Shown: positions 45,951 to 58,890 of the stretch, piece by piece
Layout: each line of letters opens with the position of its first letter
Position numbering within the stretch: position 1 is the stretch's first letter
Assembly: GCA_029378245.1 (NCBI GenBank)
Contig: JARKIF010000077.1
Location: 90,947-154,946, forward strand
Length of the DNA: 64,000 nt
Source: Roridomyces roridus
Taxonomy: Eukaryota > Basidiomycota > Agaricomycetes > Agaricales > Mycenaceae
Direction: 5' to 3'
Program-made: the position numbers and the translations under genes
Notes under the pieces: model-generated
Database searches by the model: none
Told to the model about the DNA's origin: nothing
The model's input: only the letters and a program-made list of their open reading frames with translations

Positions 45951-46405
45951 TAAGGTAGGGCTCACTCATAAGCGACCTACCCCACGTGATTGAGCGTGAC
46001 AGACCATATTGGGATTGATTACAGTTTTGGCTGGATCAAATGTGAATTGACTCACAACAGAGAGTCGGGTACACATTTTAGCTACGAAGAATTCTGCATA
46101 GAGACCTTTAATCACAAAATCCAAGTTTTTGTCCCAAACCAGCGGCTTTTCAGGGCGATGAAAACAATTAGGACGCAAATTCACTGTATTTCGCTTTCAG
46201 CAATGTGCAGGTGTTTCAAATTTCTTGTAACTTCATTGAATTGAACATATAAGTAATCTAAAGAATTTTTGGTATGAGATTTCGTTGTCCGTGTCTAGGT
46301 GCCCACACAAAATGTCGATTTGTGCCCACAGGGTGCCATCATTCCCAATTTGGACGATCAGTCACGGCACGTGGGGTAGGTTGCTTATGAGTGAGCCCTA
46401 CCTTA
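45951..46405. mobile_element. MITE with about 45-bp terminal inverted repeats and TA target sites
   Basis: AGGTAGGGCTCACTCATAAG at 45953 and its inverted copy ending at 46403 open nearly perfect terminal inverted repeats (35 of 36 outer bases match, through ACCTACCCCACGTG). TA flanks both ends (45951-45952, 46404-46405), as for mariner/Stowaway-type elements. The 455-bp element has no transposase frame, so it is non-autonomous. Confidence 0.85.
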
Positions 46406-46607
46406 CAAGCCGGAAAATATGACGAGTTCCAAGGTGAACACCTAGAGATGGAGAAGATAATTCGACCGCAACGTGTTTGAAATCGTCTGTCTTGACCGTA
46501 GTAGCATTTGAGACCGATTGAGAGCAACAGGTGCAATGAATGGAATGCTTGTGAGGAGCGGTATAGATGAAGATGAGACGCTGGTCATCTTGTATTGATC
46601 CGGCCAG

Positions 46608-47930
46608 TCAAGACGCCGTCAGACTCCTCCGAGCGTCCTTCCAATATGCTTGCTCCATCGCCTGGAGCCGACGCAGCTGCTCTCCTTCCAGATCGGTTCC
46701 GTTCTCCCTAGCAAGTCCCCTGCCTCCATCCCTGAGCTTGACGCCCATCCTCTGCTTGACCATCCCCACATACCCGACCTCTCCGACTCCCCGAATAACC
46801 TTGTCTACATGCTTCTGCTCGGGCGTCATGCGGACAAGAATGTGCGCGGGCGGACCCTTGCGTGCACGCCTCAGCGTGGATGGAAGGATCTCCCCACGGC
46901 GCTCACGCATCCGCTCACGCGTCTTGTTCGCAATCTTCTCGCGACGGGCCGCACGTGCCTTGTCCACTAATTCAGGAGGAATGGGTTCATAGCGCCGGGC
47001 AAAGCTGCGGGACATCAGGGCGTTAAGATGTTGTCGTGCATCGTGAAGAGGTTTCGCTGTTTGCCCGTTAGGGGAAGGAGAAGGAGTAGAGCAAGCAAAC
47101 GTACACCATGAATGTGCGGCAGCACCGGAGAAAACCCGTTCCAAATGCTGTTCGCCGACCAATTGTACTCCTTCCTCCTCAAACGCGGCTTCCTCGCGCA
47201 GATATTTGAGATCTTCAGCCATCTGTTCCATGCGTTCAAACCGTCTTTGTCTGACGCGGATACGGGCTGCGATGATTCTCGAGATGGTCAACGGCTGAGG
47301 CTTCATACGCGGGAAAGCCCGCATGTAGAATGTCGGCTTGACGATAGTTCCGGTGAGGATGGGTCGTGAGCGTAGTCGCGCCTGCCAAGCCTGCGGTAGA
47401 AGCACTTAGATAACGTAGTGGGAGAGGGAGAAAAGTAACATACCGCCTCTGCCCGCGCCATTCGATTCAGCTCCTCTTTTTTCACCTTTGCAGCAATGAG
47501 ACGCGAATACCGTAGCAATATCACGCGTTGTTTCTCATCGCCGTCCCACGCCTTTTTGAACGCATCTAGCCACTACACTGGGTAAGATTCAGAGAAGTTT
47601 GTTTATCAACCACAGACCTTGTATCCCTTTAGCAGTTGCCTCCTAGTCTTTTGCGTTCCAGTGAGATGCTGATTCTTGCGAAAGAGATACTCTACGCGCA
47701 TCCGAATCTACCCTTGAGCGGTGTGAGCATGCAAGGGCTGGATTTGGTGTGAAGAAACGGACATTATCGTCGGGTGAGTACCGGAGAAGGTTTCGGTAGA
47801 GAGCGAGGGTTGGTGCACGGTGGACGGCAAGCTCAAAGAATGGCACGCGGGGACGAACTCGACGTAGGTAAGAAACTGACTGTGCGAGCCTGGAGCGAAA
47901 TGCAAGAGAGGTCGAAGATGGAGAGCCCAT
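46608..47930 (-). CDS. LYR-motif protein (complex 1 LYR family)
   Basis: LYR proteins act in mitochondria, in assembly of respiratory complexes or iron-sulfur proteins, or in the mitoribosome. ATG 47930 opens MGSPSSTSLAFRSRLAQS, an Arg/Ser-rich start that could be a mitochondrial presequence. The LYR motif is in PTLALYRNLLRYSP, and FRMRVEYLFRKNQHL-type basic sequence follows. Introns near 47710, 47585, 47440 and 47050 join further exons: VWLDAFKKAWDGDEKQRV, RPILTGTIVKPTFYMRAFP, and MSRSFARRYEPIPPEL to the C-terminus (EQAYWKDARRSLTAS). Longer than minimal LYR proteins; a mitoribosomal role is possible. It is divergent from SPT20 with only 132 bp between start codons. Confidence 0.65.
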
Positions 47931-48062
47931 GCAGAGAAGAAGGTTGTATGTATACGTCAAGGAACAATGTCAAGATTTGCATCCGGGGCTAAACACGTGA
48001 TTACAATCGCTTGGCCACTACAACTTGTCCGTCTCCTCGTCCCAGCGCGAATACATGCCCTC

Positions 48063-50356
48063 ATGGCGGGATATAACCGCACGCGCTACGTGGAGGTCGG
48101 TGTACTGCCCTCCCTACTCGTCCACCCCGCTGACCCGTCCACAGGAACTGTTAGACAAGAACGAAGCCAATGCACCATCCTTCTCCGTGCATCTGCATCC
48201 CGAACACTGGACACTCAATAATGTCTCCAAGTTTCTCTACAATACCCAGATATCGGTCTGTTCTACGTCTACCCGCAGTTTACGGCCACTTAGATCGTGT
48301 CTAGGGTCTGCTGGATGACATTCGAGCACATCGAATACCAGTCGACTTTCTTGACCTCTTTGATGCAGTCAAGGTGCCATTCTACGACGGTGCGTGCTCT
48401 AATGTTGTCTCTGAGTCTCTACGCTCACATGGCGCGATCTAGGGTGTATGATTGTGGAGCTTTTGGACTACCGACCTCAGCACCGAAGCAAAGATGCTAC
48501 AACTTCTGCTGCTCCACTGGATAAACCGGAACGAACACGAGTCGTGCTGCATCCCAATGGAGAGACTATTTTTGCCGATATATGCTCCCTGAATCGCAAG
48601 TCTGGCAGCAAGTGGACTGACCGGGACGCGTTGGAGGTGGAGTCACGCATACTGGTGAGTCGACCTTCCTTTCATTCCTTGGGCACTCTTCATAATGTGG
48701 CCAGCTGGCTACGGCGCCACCATTATGTCTCGCTCCAGATCCGCATCTCACCCGTGTGGTAAACCACGTCCTGAGAGTCTCCACTCCCACCGCACCCATT
48801 TCGCTTAAACGCAAAGCCGCGGCGATGGATCCCGAAGAAGACCAACTCGACAAAGCTCGGCGGAACAAGATCATGCAGTTCATGAACCCGCGACCTGGGA
48901 GGACGCACACCCAGAGGTATGTCCTGCTGTCGTAAATTGCTTGTTTTCATCTGACACGTGGACGTGTAACAGCTACAAAGTACTGGATGCAATCCACCGG
49001 TCGCGAATGGCTCGAGAGGGCAAGCCGCCTACGCCAGCTGTACCATCAGCGGAGCCTATGCAGCAGCAGCCACCACCGCCACAACACTCCGCGTTCCCTG
49101 CACCAGTCGACAAGCTCAAGAAACAGACTCAGAATAGGCCCGGTACTCCAAAAACGGGGTTCGCCAACGGATCTGCTCACGGAAGCGCAAGCCAGACGCC
49201 CTCTCCAACACACCACTTCTCTATGCCCTCATCCATGGAGGCTGCGAAACGCGCTCCGACACCACTCCAAAACTCCTATGCCCCTTCCCCGCCTTCCGTT
49301 CCCCAGCAAACGCAACCACAACCTCCGCCTGGCCAACCAGTGCAACCGCATCAGCCTCGTCCGCCATCCGCTGTCCCTACTTTCCAACCTCAGATACCCA
49401 ACGCCCAGTTCCTAAACCAGCCTCCTCTTGCTCGGAATCCAAATCTCAACGGGCAAGCCAAACCACCAGTCATGAACAAGCCTGGCGGGGCGCCGAGTGG
49501 GCAAATTCCCACTGCACAGCAGCTGTATTACGCGCAACATATGCAACAACGGTTGCAGCAGCAGGCGATGCAACAGGCGGCGCAACAGCATGCTCAGCAG
49601 AATGGCGGAAGGGCGACGCCTCGTCCGGGTATGCCCGTCAACGGTGCTGCTGCTGCCGCTGCGCAAGCAAACGCCGCTGCCCTTGCTGCTGCTCGCGGTA
49701 GTCCCCTCGCACCTTCTGCGAACCAACGGCTAGCCACACGATCACCAGCAGGAAACCCGAATACTGGGCAACCATCGGCGCCCAGCGCTCCGCCACAGCT
49801 GAACTTTGCTTACGGGCAGACGCATTTGCGGCCACCAGCGGCGAATGGGAATGCAGGGTCACCGAGGCCGCCTGCTCAGGGTATACCGCCTCATCTTGCG
49901 GCGGCAGCGGCTGCAGCGCGTGGATCCCCTTCTCCTGTTCCGCCAAACGCCAATGGCAATGGCGACGGCGGACAAGCTCATCAGCAACAACCGGGACAGC
50001 CTGGGCAGCAGGGACAACAATACCAGATGTATTATCCTTCGTTTATGCAAGCGGCCAATAATGGTGGAGCGCGCTTACCGAGTGGATATCCTAGTTGGCC
50101 AATGACGACGATGGCGATGCCGCCGGGACACGCGGGGCGTGGGGGGATGCCAGCGGGGCATATGAATGGCCATGGTCATGGTGTGGGAATGCATGGACAT
50201 GGACAGATGCCGATGCCGATGCAGCCTGGTATGATGATGCAGCCTGGCGCGCACGGACATGGGGGGCATCCACAGCAGCATCAACTCACTCACCCGGTCC
50301 ACCAGGTTCCTGTTGGTGGTGGGGGCAAGGGCCAGCCCGGGCATCCTGGCAGATAA
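48063..50356 (+). CDS. SPT20: SPT20, SAGA co-activator subunit
   Basis: Structural subunit of the SAGA histone acetyltransferase complex; nuclear. Exon 1 (48063-48095) encodes MAGYNRTRYVE; after a 49-nt intron comes ELLDKNEANAPSFSVHLHPE and NVSKFLYNTQI. Further exons give LLDDIRAHRIPVDFLDLFD, VPFYDGCMIVELLDYRP, then VVLHPNGETIFADICSLN and WTDRDALEVESRIL, all typical of the Spt20 domain. VLRVSTPTAPISLKRKAA and NKIMQFMNPRPGR follow. From about 49000 the protein is a long Pro/Gln/Ala-rich low-complexity tail (HPQQHQLTHPVHQ near the end), as expected for a co-activator. The frame is intact to TAA at 50356. Confidence 0.85.
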
Positions 50357-51792
50357 GATGCTATGTGTACCTCGGAGGCCCATCCGTTCTCCTTTCGGGC
50401 TGTTTTATTCGAGCAAGTAGACTGTAACACAACGTAACCCATGGGTCTGGTTTCAAATTTCTCTTCATCTGCGCATTTGTACTTATAATAATCATTATTC
50501 AATCCATCCTTCTGAATGCATCTTACGACCGAGTTCGGGCAGCTCTTGAGCTCGGCAAGCGAGAGCACCTGTCCGTCAAATAGGCCCGGCTCTAACGGGT
50601 TTTCTCACTCATGATCATCCGAGGGGTGTCAAACAGATTAGATTCTATAGGATGCACGGAGCTGGGACGGAGACATCAGTTAATTTTTCATTTAGGCTGT
50701 ATGCGACCTTTTTATGGTCAATGTCCTTTTCCAGCCAGAAGCTGCCTACGGTGTGGATCCAAGTCTGAGCCCCTGCCCGGCGTCGAGCTATGCCCATCCG
50801 ACATCAACGACAATTAATTGAAATTACTCGGCCGACGCTCTGAACTCATCCCTTCGACCGTGCATAATATGCGTGCAAGGTGCAAGTATCACACGCGGCA
50901 TTGAATTGCGGGAGCGCTTCGCTTCCCAACTCAATTCAAATGGGTCATGACGAAATACTAGGTAGAGATAGCCAACTCCAACGACCCTTTGCAAAAAATA
51001 TTATTCAAGATGCAAGCAAGTAAACTTTGCCGAGGCGCGTACCGTACCGCTGGGTAAGAATCCAGAGTCCAGAATCCAGGATCCAGCTCGGTTGGTTGGC
51101 GTACCACCGCCGGTGTAGGTCCATATCACATTCTGCCCGTTGTACACACGAGACGTCAAGAGCAACAACCAATGGACGAGGAAAACAAAAAACAAAACAA
51201 AAAAATGTATATGTAGCCAGCTTGCTTGCTTCCTGTCACATTCCGACGTGTCGAAAAGTGTACAGCATCCGTCGAGCCCGTCGAGTCCGCGGGCGGCGCA
51301 CAAATAAATGATATCAGCCGCGATTACAAGATTGGCTGACCTCAAGGCCCCAACATGGCGTGTGGGCCACACATTGACAGGAGGAGCGGCCCAAAGCCCC
51401 GGATAAAAGGGTGGCCCTGCAAGAACCTGGGGCCAGACCGCGAGTCGAGGATTTAAAGCCAACCTCGGTGCGGGAAAAAACTGGATGAGGAACAAAAGAA
51501 ACAGTCAGCAAAAGTGGTTAGGTCCGATTGTCATAGGAAGATGTGTAATGAGAAGGACAGTACAATGAGGCATGGTGCGGAACTTGATCAACTGCAATGC
51601 CACACCGGCGCGGATTCGCCACGGTATTAATGTACCCCGCACCAAGAGAAAAAAAGGACGAAAAACGCGATTGATTAAACACGAAACGCGGGCTCACCAG
51701 ACAGGTTCTGCTTCTCATATGATCAATCATATCGGCAAGGGGGTGCAACCATCGTAACATCAGCCATGATGAAAGTCTCTCGAAGCCCTCCA
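50357..51792. other. 3' flank of SPT20 and GATA genes, no gene recognised
   Basis: About 1.4 kb between convergent genes. An imperfect hairpin (50900-50941, TTGAATTG against CAATTCAA with a GC-rich inner stem) may be a structural element. The open frames here show no motif. Confidence 0.5.
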
Positions 51793-53722
51793 TCACCGGT
51801 CGTACGACTGCTCCTCGTCGTCCTCGTCGCTCTCTGCTTCCGGGGACTCCTCTTTGAGATTTGAGCTTCCGCGGTTGCCATAAGCAGCAGCAGCCGTTCG
51901 CGCGCTACCACCTGCTTCGCGCATCCGTTTCTTGACCTATAAAAATACCATGAGCATCATCGGGAAGAGAAATATACCGAAGGACGCACGAGCTTTGCAT
52001 ATACAAGCCCACACGCGTTGCACAGTGTGCGCGGACCTGGTAGAATGGATGAGCAAGTTGACGATATATCTCACACAGCACTCACCCAAAGGTCCCCGCC
52101 GCCATTCCGGTGTCGCCGTAGCGCCACAGCCCAGACACTTCTGACCGCCACCGCCGCTGCTACTGCTACTGCCAGCACGTTGATGGTGGGGATCGTGTGT
52201 ACCACTAGGCCCCGAATCGGGCACCGCGGGAGTATGTCCAGAATCATCCGACTTCTGAGACTCAAAACGGTAAAATGTAAGCCTCGAGGTACACAGAGCG
52301 AAGAAGAAGAAGCCATCGGAACCAATATGAATGGAAAAGAAAGAAATCATACCTGAGACTTCGAAGACACCCCTGCCGGAGCCGTATCACCGCCGCCTCG
52401 CGCATGCACGACAGGCTTGCCATTCATGGGAGATTTGGTGTTAATCTTGGCCTTGACGTCTCTCGGAGAAGGGTCTTGCACCCGAGCGCCTGAACTGGGG
52501 CCTGCCCTAGGCGGAGGTGAACGTACAGACGGCTGCGGGTGGCTGAGAGGACGGGTAATATCCGAAGCGGAAGATACAGTCGACGCCGAATGCATACGCT
52601 GCAGCGGAGGTTGCTGCTGTTGCTGCTGATGCTGATGCTGATGTGGAGATCTGGGCGACCCACGCGCTGGTCCGTGCGCCTTGCTCTGACTGGGTAGCGG
52701 TGGCGCGCTGGCACCGTCCAGCACTTGCGCCGCATAAGACGCGTTCTCGAGCATCCGATCCATAGCACCATCAGTGCCACGCGGCAGCGTCTTGCCTGTC
52801 TCTAGAATCGTGCGATAGGAGGAAACGAGCTAGGCGCAGGGTCAGATTAGTATACGAGAAACGCAGAAGCGCGCCTCACCCTGTGAAAATCAATGGAATT
52901 GTTCGTCGGTGGAGGTGGGGGATAAGCGGTATATGGGGGCGCCGGTGCGGGTACCGTTGCAGGGACGGCAACCGGCGGCGGAGGTGGTGGCGGGGGTGCA
53001 GAAGCAGGGCTCGAATCCCTGCGCCGCCTTCGATAATCGTAGTCAACGCGCTGCGGCGGACTCGGATTTGGGGGAGGGCGACGATGTGGAAGCGTCTGAG
53101 CATGAGGCGGTGGTTGATGGTATTGTGGGTGTGTGTGTCCATGACCATGACTGACATGAACATGGCTCGGTCGCGCATTGGGAGGTGAATCAGGCGGAGG
53201 AAGCGGCGGGGGAGGATAATTTCGCTGCTGTGGCTCGTCTGATCGAGAGCGAGCGGGAGAAGGTGGGTACTGTGGCGATTCGACTTGGGGCGGCGGCGGA
53301 GGAGGGTACGAGTGATGAGGCCAGACCCTATGTGGCTGCTCGCTCGACGCGGGTCGTGCGAGCGCGGGCGGCGTTGGAGCAGGATTGTACTGCTGCTGCG
53401 TTTCCGAACGCTGGTACGACTGCTGCCCCCAGGAGCCCTGGGCCCACTGCTGGGCAGGTGCTGGTGCCACCCCGGAGATGTAGCTGGGTCCGGAAGAGTA
53501 CTGATGCTGCTGTTGTTGTGACGGGGGTGGGGGGTAAGGCGTCTGGGACGGATTAGTCGTGTACTGCTGCTGGGAAGGGTAGTGCTGGTGCTGCTGTGCA
53601 GGCGACTGGGGCGCCTGGGATGAAGAGGACCCGGAATCCGACCTTATCGGTCGAGGATGCTCGTAAGAAGGTGCTGGCGGGTAGGGATTCCCATAATACA
53701 TGTATCTTCCATCGGACGTCAT
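51793..53722 (-). CDS. GATA-type zinc-finger transcription factor
   Basis: Nuclear DNA-binding protein that should recognise GATA cores. ATG 53722 opens MTSDGRYMYYGNPYP, followed by a long Gln/Pro/Ser-rich region with runs such as QQQQ and PPPPPPPP. Exon 2 (about 52830-52360) has GTDGAMDRMLENASYAAQVL and HQHQHQQQQQQ. The single zinc finger spans two exons: CLGCGATATPEWRRGPLG (near 52090-52140), then PRTLCNACGLVYAKL (near 51985-52035). This gives C-x2-C-x18-C-x2-C, the spacing of the White-collar/NsdD-like class and not the x17 of AreA. A basic tail (VKKRMREAGG) follows, ending in an acidic DEDDEEQSYDR. Which pathway it controls cannot be told. Confidence 0.8.
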
Positions 53723-56700
53723 TATTTGGCGGATAGTTCGGTCGTAAAAGGACACAGCAATCAGAACAGGGTGATGACACTGCCAACGGCGAGGCAATAG
53801 AGGGAAAAAACAGAGTTACGACCAGGTGAATGAGAAGATTATATGTGAAGGGAAGGCAGAGCAAGGCGTGGAAACAAGGACACGACTCTTGGGTCGAACC
53901 CCAAAAGGAATGGGCCTGCGACTGGTTCTTGTTGTGGCTCCTAGAATAACGAAGACAAATGTAAGCAAAATAAACAATAAGAATGCCGAGGAGCGCGAAC
54001 ACGGTCACCTCTGCAGCCGCAAATCATGCAGTTGAGCTCGCTCCTACGGCGTAGGGAAAATGAACCGACGTACGCGATTCGAACAGTTGTGGTGAATGAT
54101 ACTCGAAGTGTCAATGATATCTATACATTCACAAATTAGCAAGATCCGATGCAAGGTCCCGTTTAGGCGCAGAAAGGGCTCGAGTCCAAGGGCGCCCGGA
54201 GATAGTGACGTGTTTTAATCCTCGAAAGGCCGACACTGGGTCCGTACGACGGCGAACAACCATGTACGAATGATCCGAGCAGACTGGAAAACCAGTCGCG
54301 TGGACAAGACGCGTTACAGCCCTTTAATGACGGGTGTGGTGGGCCAAACGAGGAACCCTGTGGGCTCGAGCCGTCGCACTTCGGACCGTCCCAGGGCGCC
54401 GCCAGATAATGGGTCCCACAAAAGCCCCGATTCCAATGGACCGCAGTAACATTGACTTACCGCAGCTGCAGGCTTCTCTCTGGGACCGCGAGGAGTGGGT
54501 CTACCGGGCAGGAGGGTCCAGGAGGGGGGAAACAGCCAGTGAAAAAAAGTGTGAAACTTTAAATTGACGCGATGCAGTAAAGAGTCAGTCAGAGTCGTCG
54601 GCACGGGCGAAGAGCGGACCTGGACGTTCGAGGCGGAGTGTGTGGGTAAGGGCGGATCCGCGTTCCCGGGTCGATTCGCGAGCCAGTGGAAGGAATACCA
54701 ACAACGTAGTTGAAGCCAAGGAGGGTCACGCCCAAATTTGGACGTGTCCCGTTTCGGTCATGCCCGTCCGACTTCGCTTCCACTGATACGCGATGGGTTC
54801 CTCGAAAATTAATTAAATGACAGGCCATTTCAGCATTTCGAAGGTTTTAATGCCAGTAATTCACATTATTTCGTGTACATAGTATTTTGCGCCACACTTC
54901 CCACCGCAAACTCTTGTGCTCGCGTGGAACTGTTGGTAGTATCCCGTCGGGCATTTCCTTCTTCTTCCGTTAAAAAAAGGATGCTGGGCTCCGATACAGC
55001 GCGCGGGACCCTGGATCGGAAGAATTTGGGGAAGGATTCCGGCGTTTTCTAGCGAGAAGACTTCGGGTATGGCGTACCGATTCAATTGAATTCTCGAATA
55101 TTCGTTGCGGCACCTGCTGATGTCAACGAATCTGGGGTCGGAATGACGCGCGAGCGAATACCTGTTGGCAAGACAAGTCCGTATCACAACGCCTGGTACA
55201 TGAGGTCAAATCAGGTAGATAGATGGCAATGTACCAGTCTCCGGCCGAGTGACCAGCGCAATTGATAGCTGCGAATAGTCGTTTGCAATGGTATCATACC
55301 GTGATAGGATTGCAATGTGGGACGATGCGGATGCAGAGGTGGAGGTCATCTGGGCTCAGGTACCGAGGAGAGAGCCTAACATATGATGTAGCATGAAGGC
55401 CAGCAGCAGAGGATCAAGTGCAATTTAGCCACGGAAAGGACTGACATCGATGTGCCCACAAAGCCACCGCAAACGCCGAATGATTCCCACCTCAAGAACA
55501 CTTGGGATTGGCCAGAATCCTAACCGCCATTGGACCAACGCTATTCTTGCGAGATGCCTATCACGGCTGAGAAAAGATCGACAGAACTCGAAGATGATGA
55601 GAAGGTGACTGTTGCAAGCGAAGAAAAAACAAGCGGTAATGGGCGGAGAAATGTTCGAATAAAATAAAACCAGCCTTCTCAGTTTGAATAATCATCCTAG
55701 AGTTTGCATGCAGAAGGCCGAGAGCCATCATAGAATAAAAGATGGAGAAAAAAACCGAGCTCGGTCCTGGAATTTGGATTTGAGGCGGCGAGTCGTCCTT
55801 GGAGTGGCGGAGACCAACGGAGAGAGCAAAACTCTTCGGGTACAGGACCCAACAGTGGCAACCCCGATGTCCGGTAAGAGAAGGGAAGCGAAAAGACCTC
55901 TGGTAAAGCCAACTCTGTCTGCAGCTCAAGGATCCCGGACCAGGACGGATTCATGTCACTCGACGGGTGAACGCCTCGGAGTACTCGGAGATAATCAAAG
56001 GTCGTCTTCCTCCGGGCGGATAGGGAATACGAGATGCTGAGGTGGTGGTATGTGATCAAGTCGGCATTGATCACAAGTGTCAACAAGTCACCTCTTTGGA
56101 TGGAACTTGGATAGAACTGCACTCAGTCTGAGCGTCTGATCCGGTCTGCTTGCTCTCTCACCCATTGGCCGAATTTCCGCTTCTCTTCGGCTCTGTGGAT
56201 CATTTCTATGTCATTGTCGGCTCTGTGGATCATTTCCATGTCACTGTCGCAGTGTCGGTCCTCGGACGGACGGAAATACTTTGAAGTTTTTCCTGCAGTC
56301 TTTCATTGGTCTTTCGTTCGGTCACCATAAGTCCAAGAGAGTTTCATCCAGATATAACTGAAACCATCTAATTCAAAACGTCGCTGCTTGATACCGCTTC
56401 CTTGGGCGGTTCTTATACTCAACATTTGCCTCTGAGTGCTACATTACTTGAATCGAAGTCATCTAACGCTTCTGAATCCAATGTACCCATTTCGGGATTG
56501 CACCCCAGCAATACCAAAGGTTGCGCGGAATCGGCGTAAGTGAGCCATCGTCCCATTCTGTGGCTCCGAGTCTTGAACCCCGACGGCCGTTCCCGAGGAC
56601 GGCAAGTGGGCCTTGAACTTCTTCCGCTTCGGCATTTGCGAAACTGCGGGAGGGAAGGGGAGGGAGCGGAACTATCCGCCGTGGTTCCAGAGTTCGAATT

Positions 56701-56792
56701 CCTTTTGCGCGTTCTGAGCATCAAACGTGACCGTTGTTTGATACCTCCATCGAGTCATAGATAATCCTTTTTTTTCATCTTCCCTCAAAACC
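53723..56792. other. 3 kb gene-poor stretch
   Basis: No frame longer than about 140 codons and no motif I recognise on either strand. A 30-bp tandem duplication (CGGCTCTGTGGATCATTTC start) lies at 56188-56217 and 56218-56247. The first few hundred bases presumably hold the GATA-gene promoter; the last hundred hold that of the purine gene. Confidence 0.55.
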
Positions 56793-58845
56793 ATGAGCCA
56801 GCCCATCGGTAAGCTGCCTTCCCCGAAAACGTGAAGAATAACCAGAAACTCATTCGACACAGCGCTCCTTTCGGTGTACGACAAGGCGAACCTTCTGGAT
56901 TTCGCGCGGGGTCTACACGATGCCAATGTCCGCCTACTTGGCTCTGGAGGAACGGCCAAGAAGATCAGAGATGCCGGGATACCCATCGAGTGCGCAGCAG
57001 TCCAGAATCTGACCCAGTTTCGTGAATAATCCTCAGGGATGTGTCCGATATTACCAAGGCTCCCGAGATGCTAGGCGGGCGAGTCAAGACACTTCATCCC
57101 GCTGTACACGGCGGCATTCTCGCGAGATCCATTCCCTCGGATGAGCAAGATCTCGCAGCTCAGGGCATTGCGCCCATTTCGATCGTCGTTTGCAACCTTT
57201 ACCCGTTTACATCCACAATCTCACAACCAAACTGCACTCTCGCCGACGCTGTAGAGGAAATCGACATTGGTGGAGTCACCCTGCTTCGTGCCGCAGCCAA
57301 AAACCACGCCCGCGTGTCTGTGGTTTCCGATCCCGCGGACTATGCCGAGTTCCTCCAGGCGTGGAAAGCCGGTAGTGGAGACGTGGGCCAAAACCTCCGC
57401 AGCAAACTCGCGTTGAAGGCGTTTGAGATGACGGCCCAGTACGACGAGGCCATCAGCGGGTATTTCAGGGAGCAATATGCATCTGCCGAGCTGTCCAAGG
57501 AACAACTTGCTGGACCAGTCCAGCGGATCGCTCTTAGATATGGCGCAAACCCACACCAGAAACCGGCGCAGGCTTATGTGACGCAGGGCGAACTGCCCTT
57601 CAAAGGTTTGTCTACGCCAAACGTCTGTAATCTCCTCTCACTCTTTGCTAGTATTGTGCGGTTCTCCGGGTTACATCAACTTGCTCGATGCCCTCAACTC
57701 TTACGCGCTCGTCAAGGAGCTCCAGGAAGCTCTGGGCCTTCCCGCTGCCGCTTCATTCAAACACGTCTCTCCCGCCGGTGCCGCCGTGGGCATCGAGCTC
57801 GACGAAACGGAAAAGAAAGTCTACGGTGTCGACGATCTGAAAGAGCCCCTGACTCCCCTCGCATGTGCATACGCCCGCGCACGGGGCGCAGACCGCATGT
57901 CTTCCTTCGGTGACTTTATCGGCTTGTCGGCCCCTTGCGATTTGGCGACAGCCAAGATCATCTCCAGGGAGGTTTCAGATGGGATTATCGCTCCAGGCTA
58001 CTCACCCGAGGCGCTGGATGTGTTGTCCAAGAAGAAGGGTGGCAAGTACTGCGTTCTCGAGGTTAGTGCATCGTCAGCATCTTTCAGTGCGGTTGACTTA
58101 TAACGTCTCAGATCGACCCTGCGTATACCCCGGAGGAGATCGAGACCAAGCAGGTTTATGGTGTCCACCTTCAGCAGCGCCGGAACAACGCCAAGATTGA
58201 TGCCGCGCTCTTCAGCAACATCGTCACCAAGAGCAGCGAGGTATGTCTATCTTTCTCATCCTTCCCACCACAACTAACATCTTCTTCTTCTAGCTTCCCA
58301 AAGCCGCCCAAACAGACCTCATCCTCGCCACTCTCGCACTCAAATACACTCAATCCAACTCTGTCGCCTACGCCAAAAACGGCTCCATCGTCGGCCTGGG
58401 CGCCGGCCAACAATCGCGTATCCACTGCACACGGCTGGCAGGCGGCAAAGCGGATTTGTGGTGGCGCCGGCATCACCCGCGTGTCCTTGCTCTGCCATTC
58501 AAAAAAGGCGTCAAGCGCGCGGAGAAGGCTAATGCGATCGACCTGTTTGTCGGCGGGGAGCTGCTCGAGGGCGGAGAGAAGGATCAATGGGAGGGGTTAT
58601 TCGAATCTGTGCCAGAGGCGTTGAGTGAGCAGGAGAAGAAGGAGTGGGCCGAGAAGTTGGATGGCGTGTCCTGTTCGAGTGATGCATTTTTCCCGTTCGC
58701 GGATAACGTGCATCGGGCGAGGAAGAGTGGGGTTAGGTATCTGGCGGCGCCGAGTGGGAGTGTCATGGATGCAGAGTGTATCAAGGCGGCGGATGAGCAT
58801 GGGATTGTGTTTGCTCATACGACGCTTAGGTTGTTCCACCATTGA
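56793..58845 (+). CDS. ADE17: Bifunctional AICAR transformylase/IMP cyclohydrolase
   Basis: Catalyses the last two steps of de novo purine synthesis, from AICAR via FAICAR to IMP, in the cytosol. Exon 1 is tiny (MSQPI). The cyclohydrolase part shows [45 protein letters not shown] and [18 protein letters not shown]. The transformylase part shows [39 protein letters not shown] with the catalytic Lys-His, [17 protein letters not shown] and [30 protein letters not shown] and a [15 protein letters not shown] end follow. Introns near 56808, 56991, 57606, 58062 and 58238. The stretch around 58441-58500 ([17 protein letters not shown]) is consistent with the family. Yeast has two paralogues (ADE16/ADE17); the choice of symbol is arbitrary. 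Tail-to-tail with the HD gene, 45 bp apart. Confidence 0.92.
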
Positions 58846-58890
58846 AGGAGGACGTGGAAATTAAATGCTAAAATGTACATGTACTGAATT

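Noticed and set aside
53185..53556. 123-codon plus-strand frame
   Set aside because: Antisense to the Pro/Gln-rich exon of the GATA gene; low-complexity DNA opens several frames at once.
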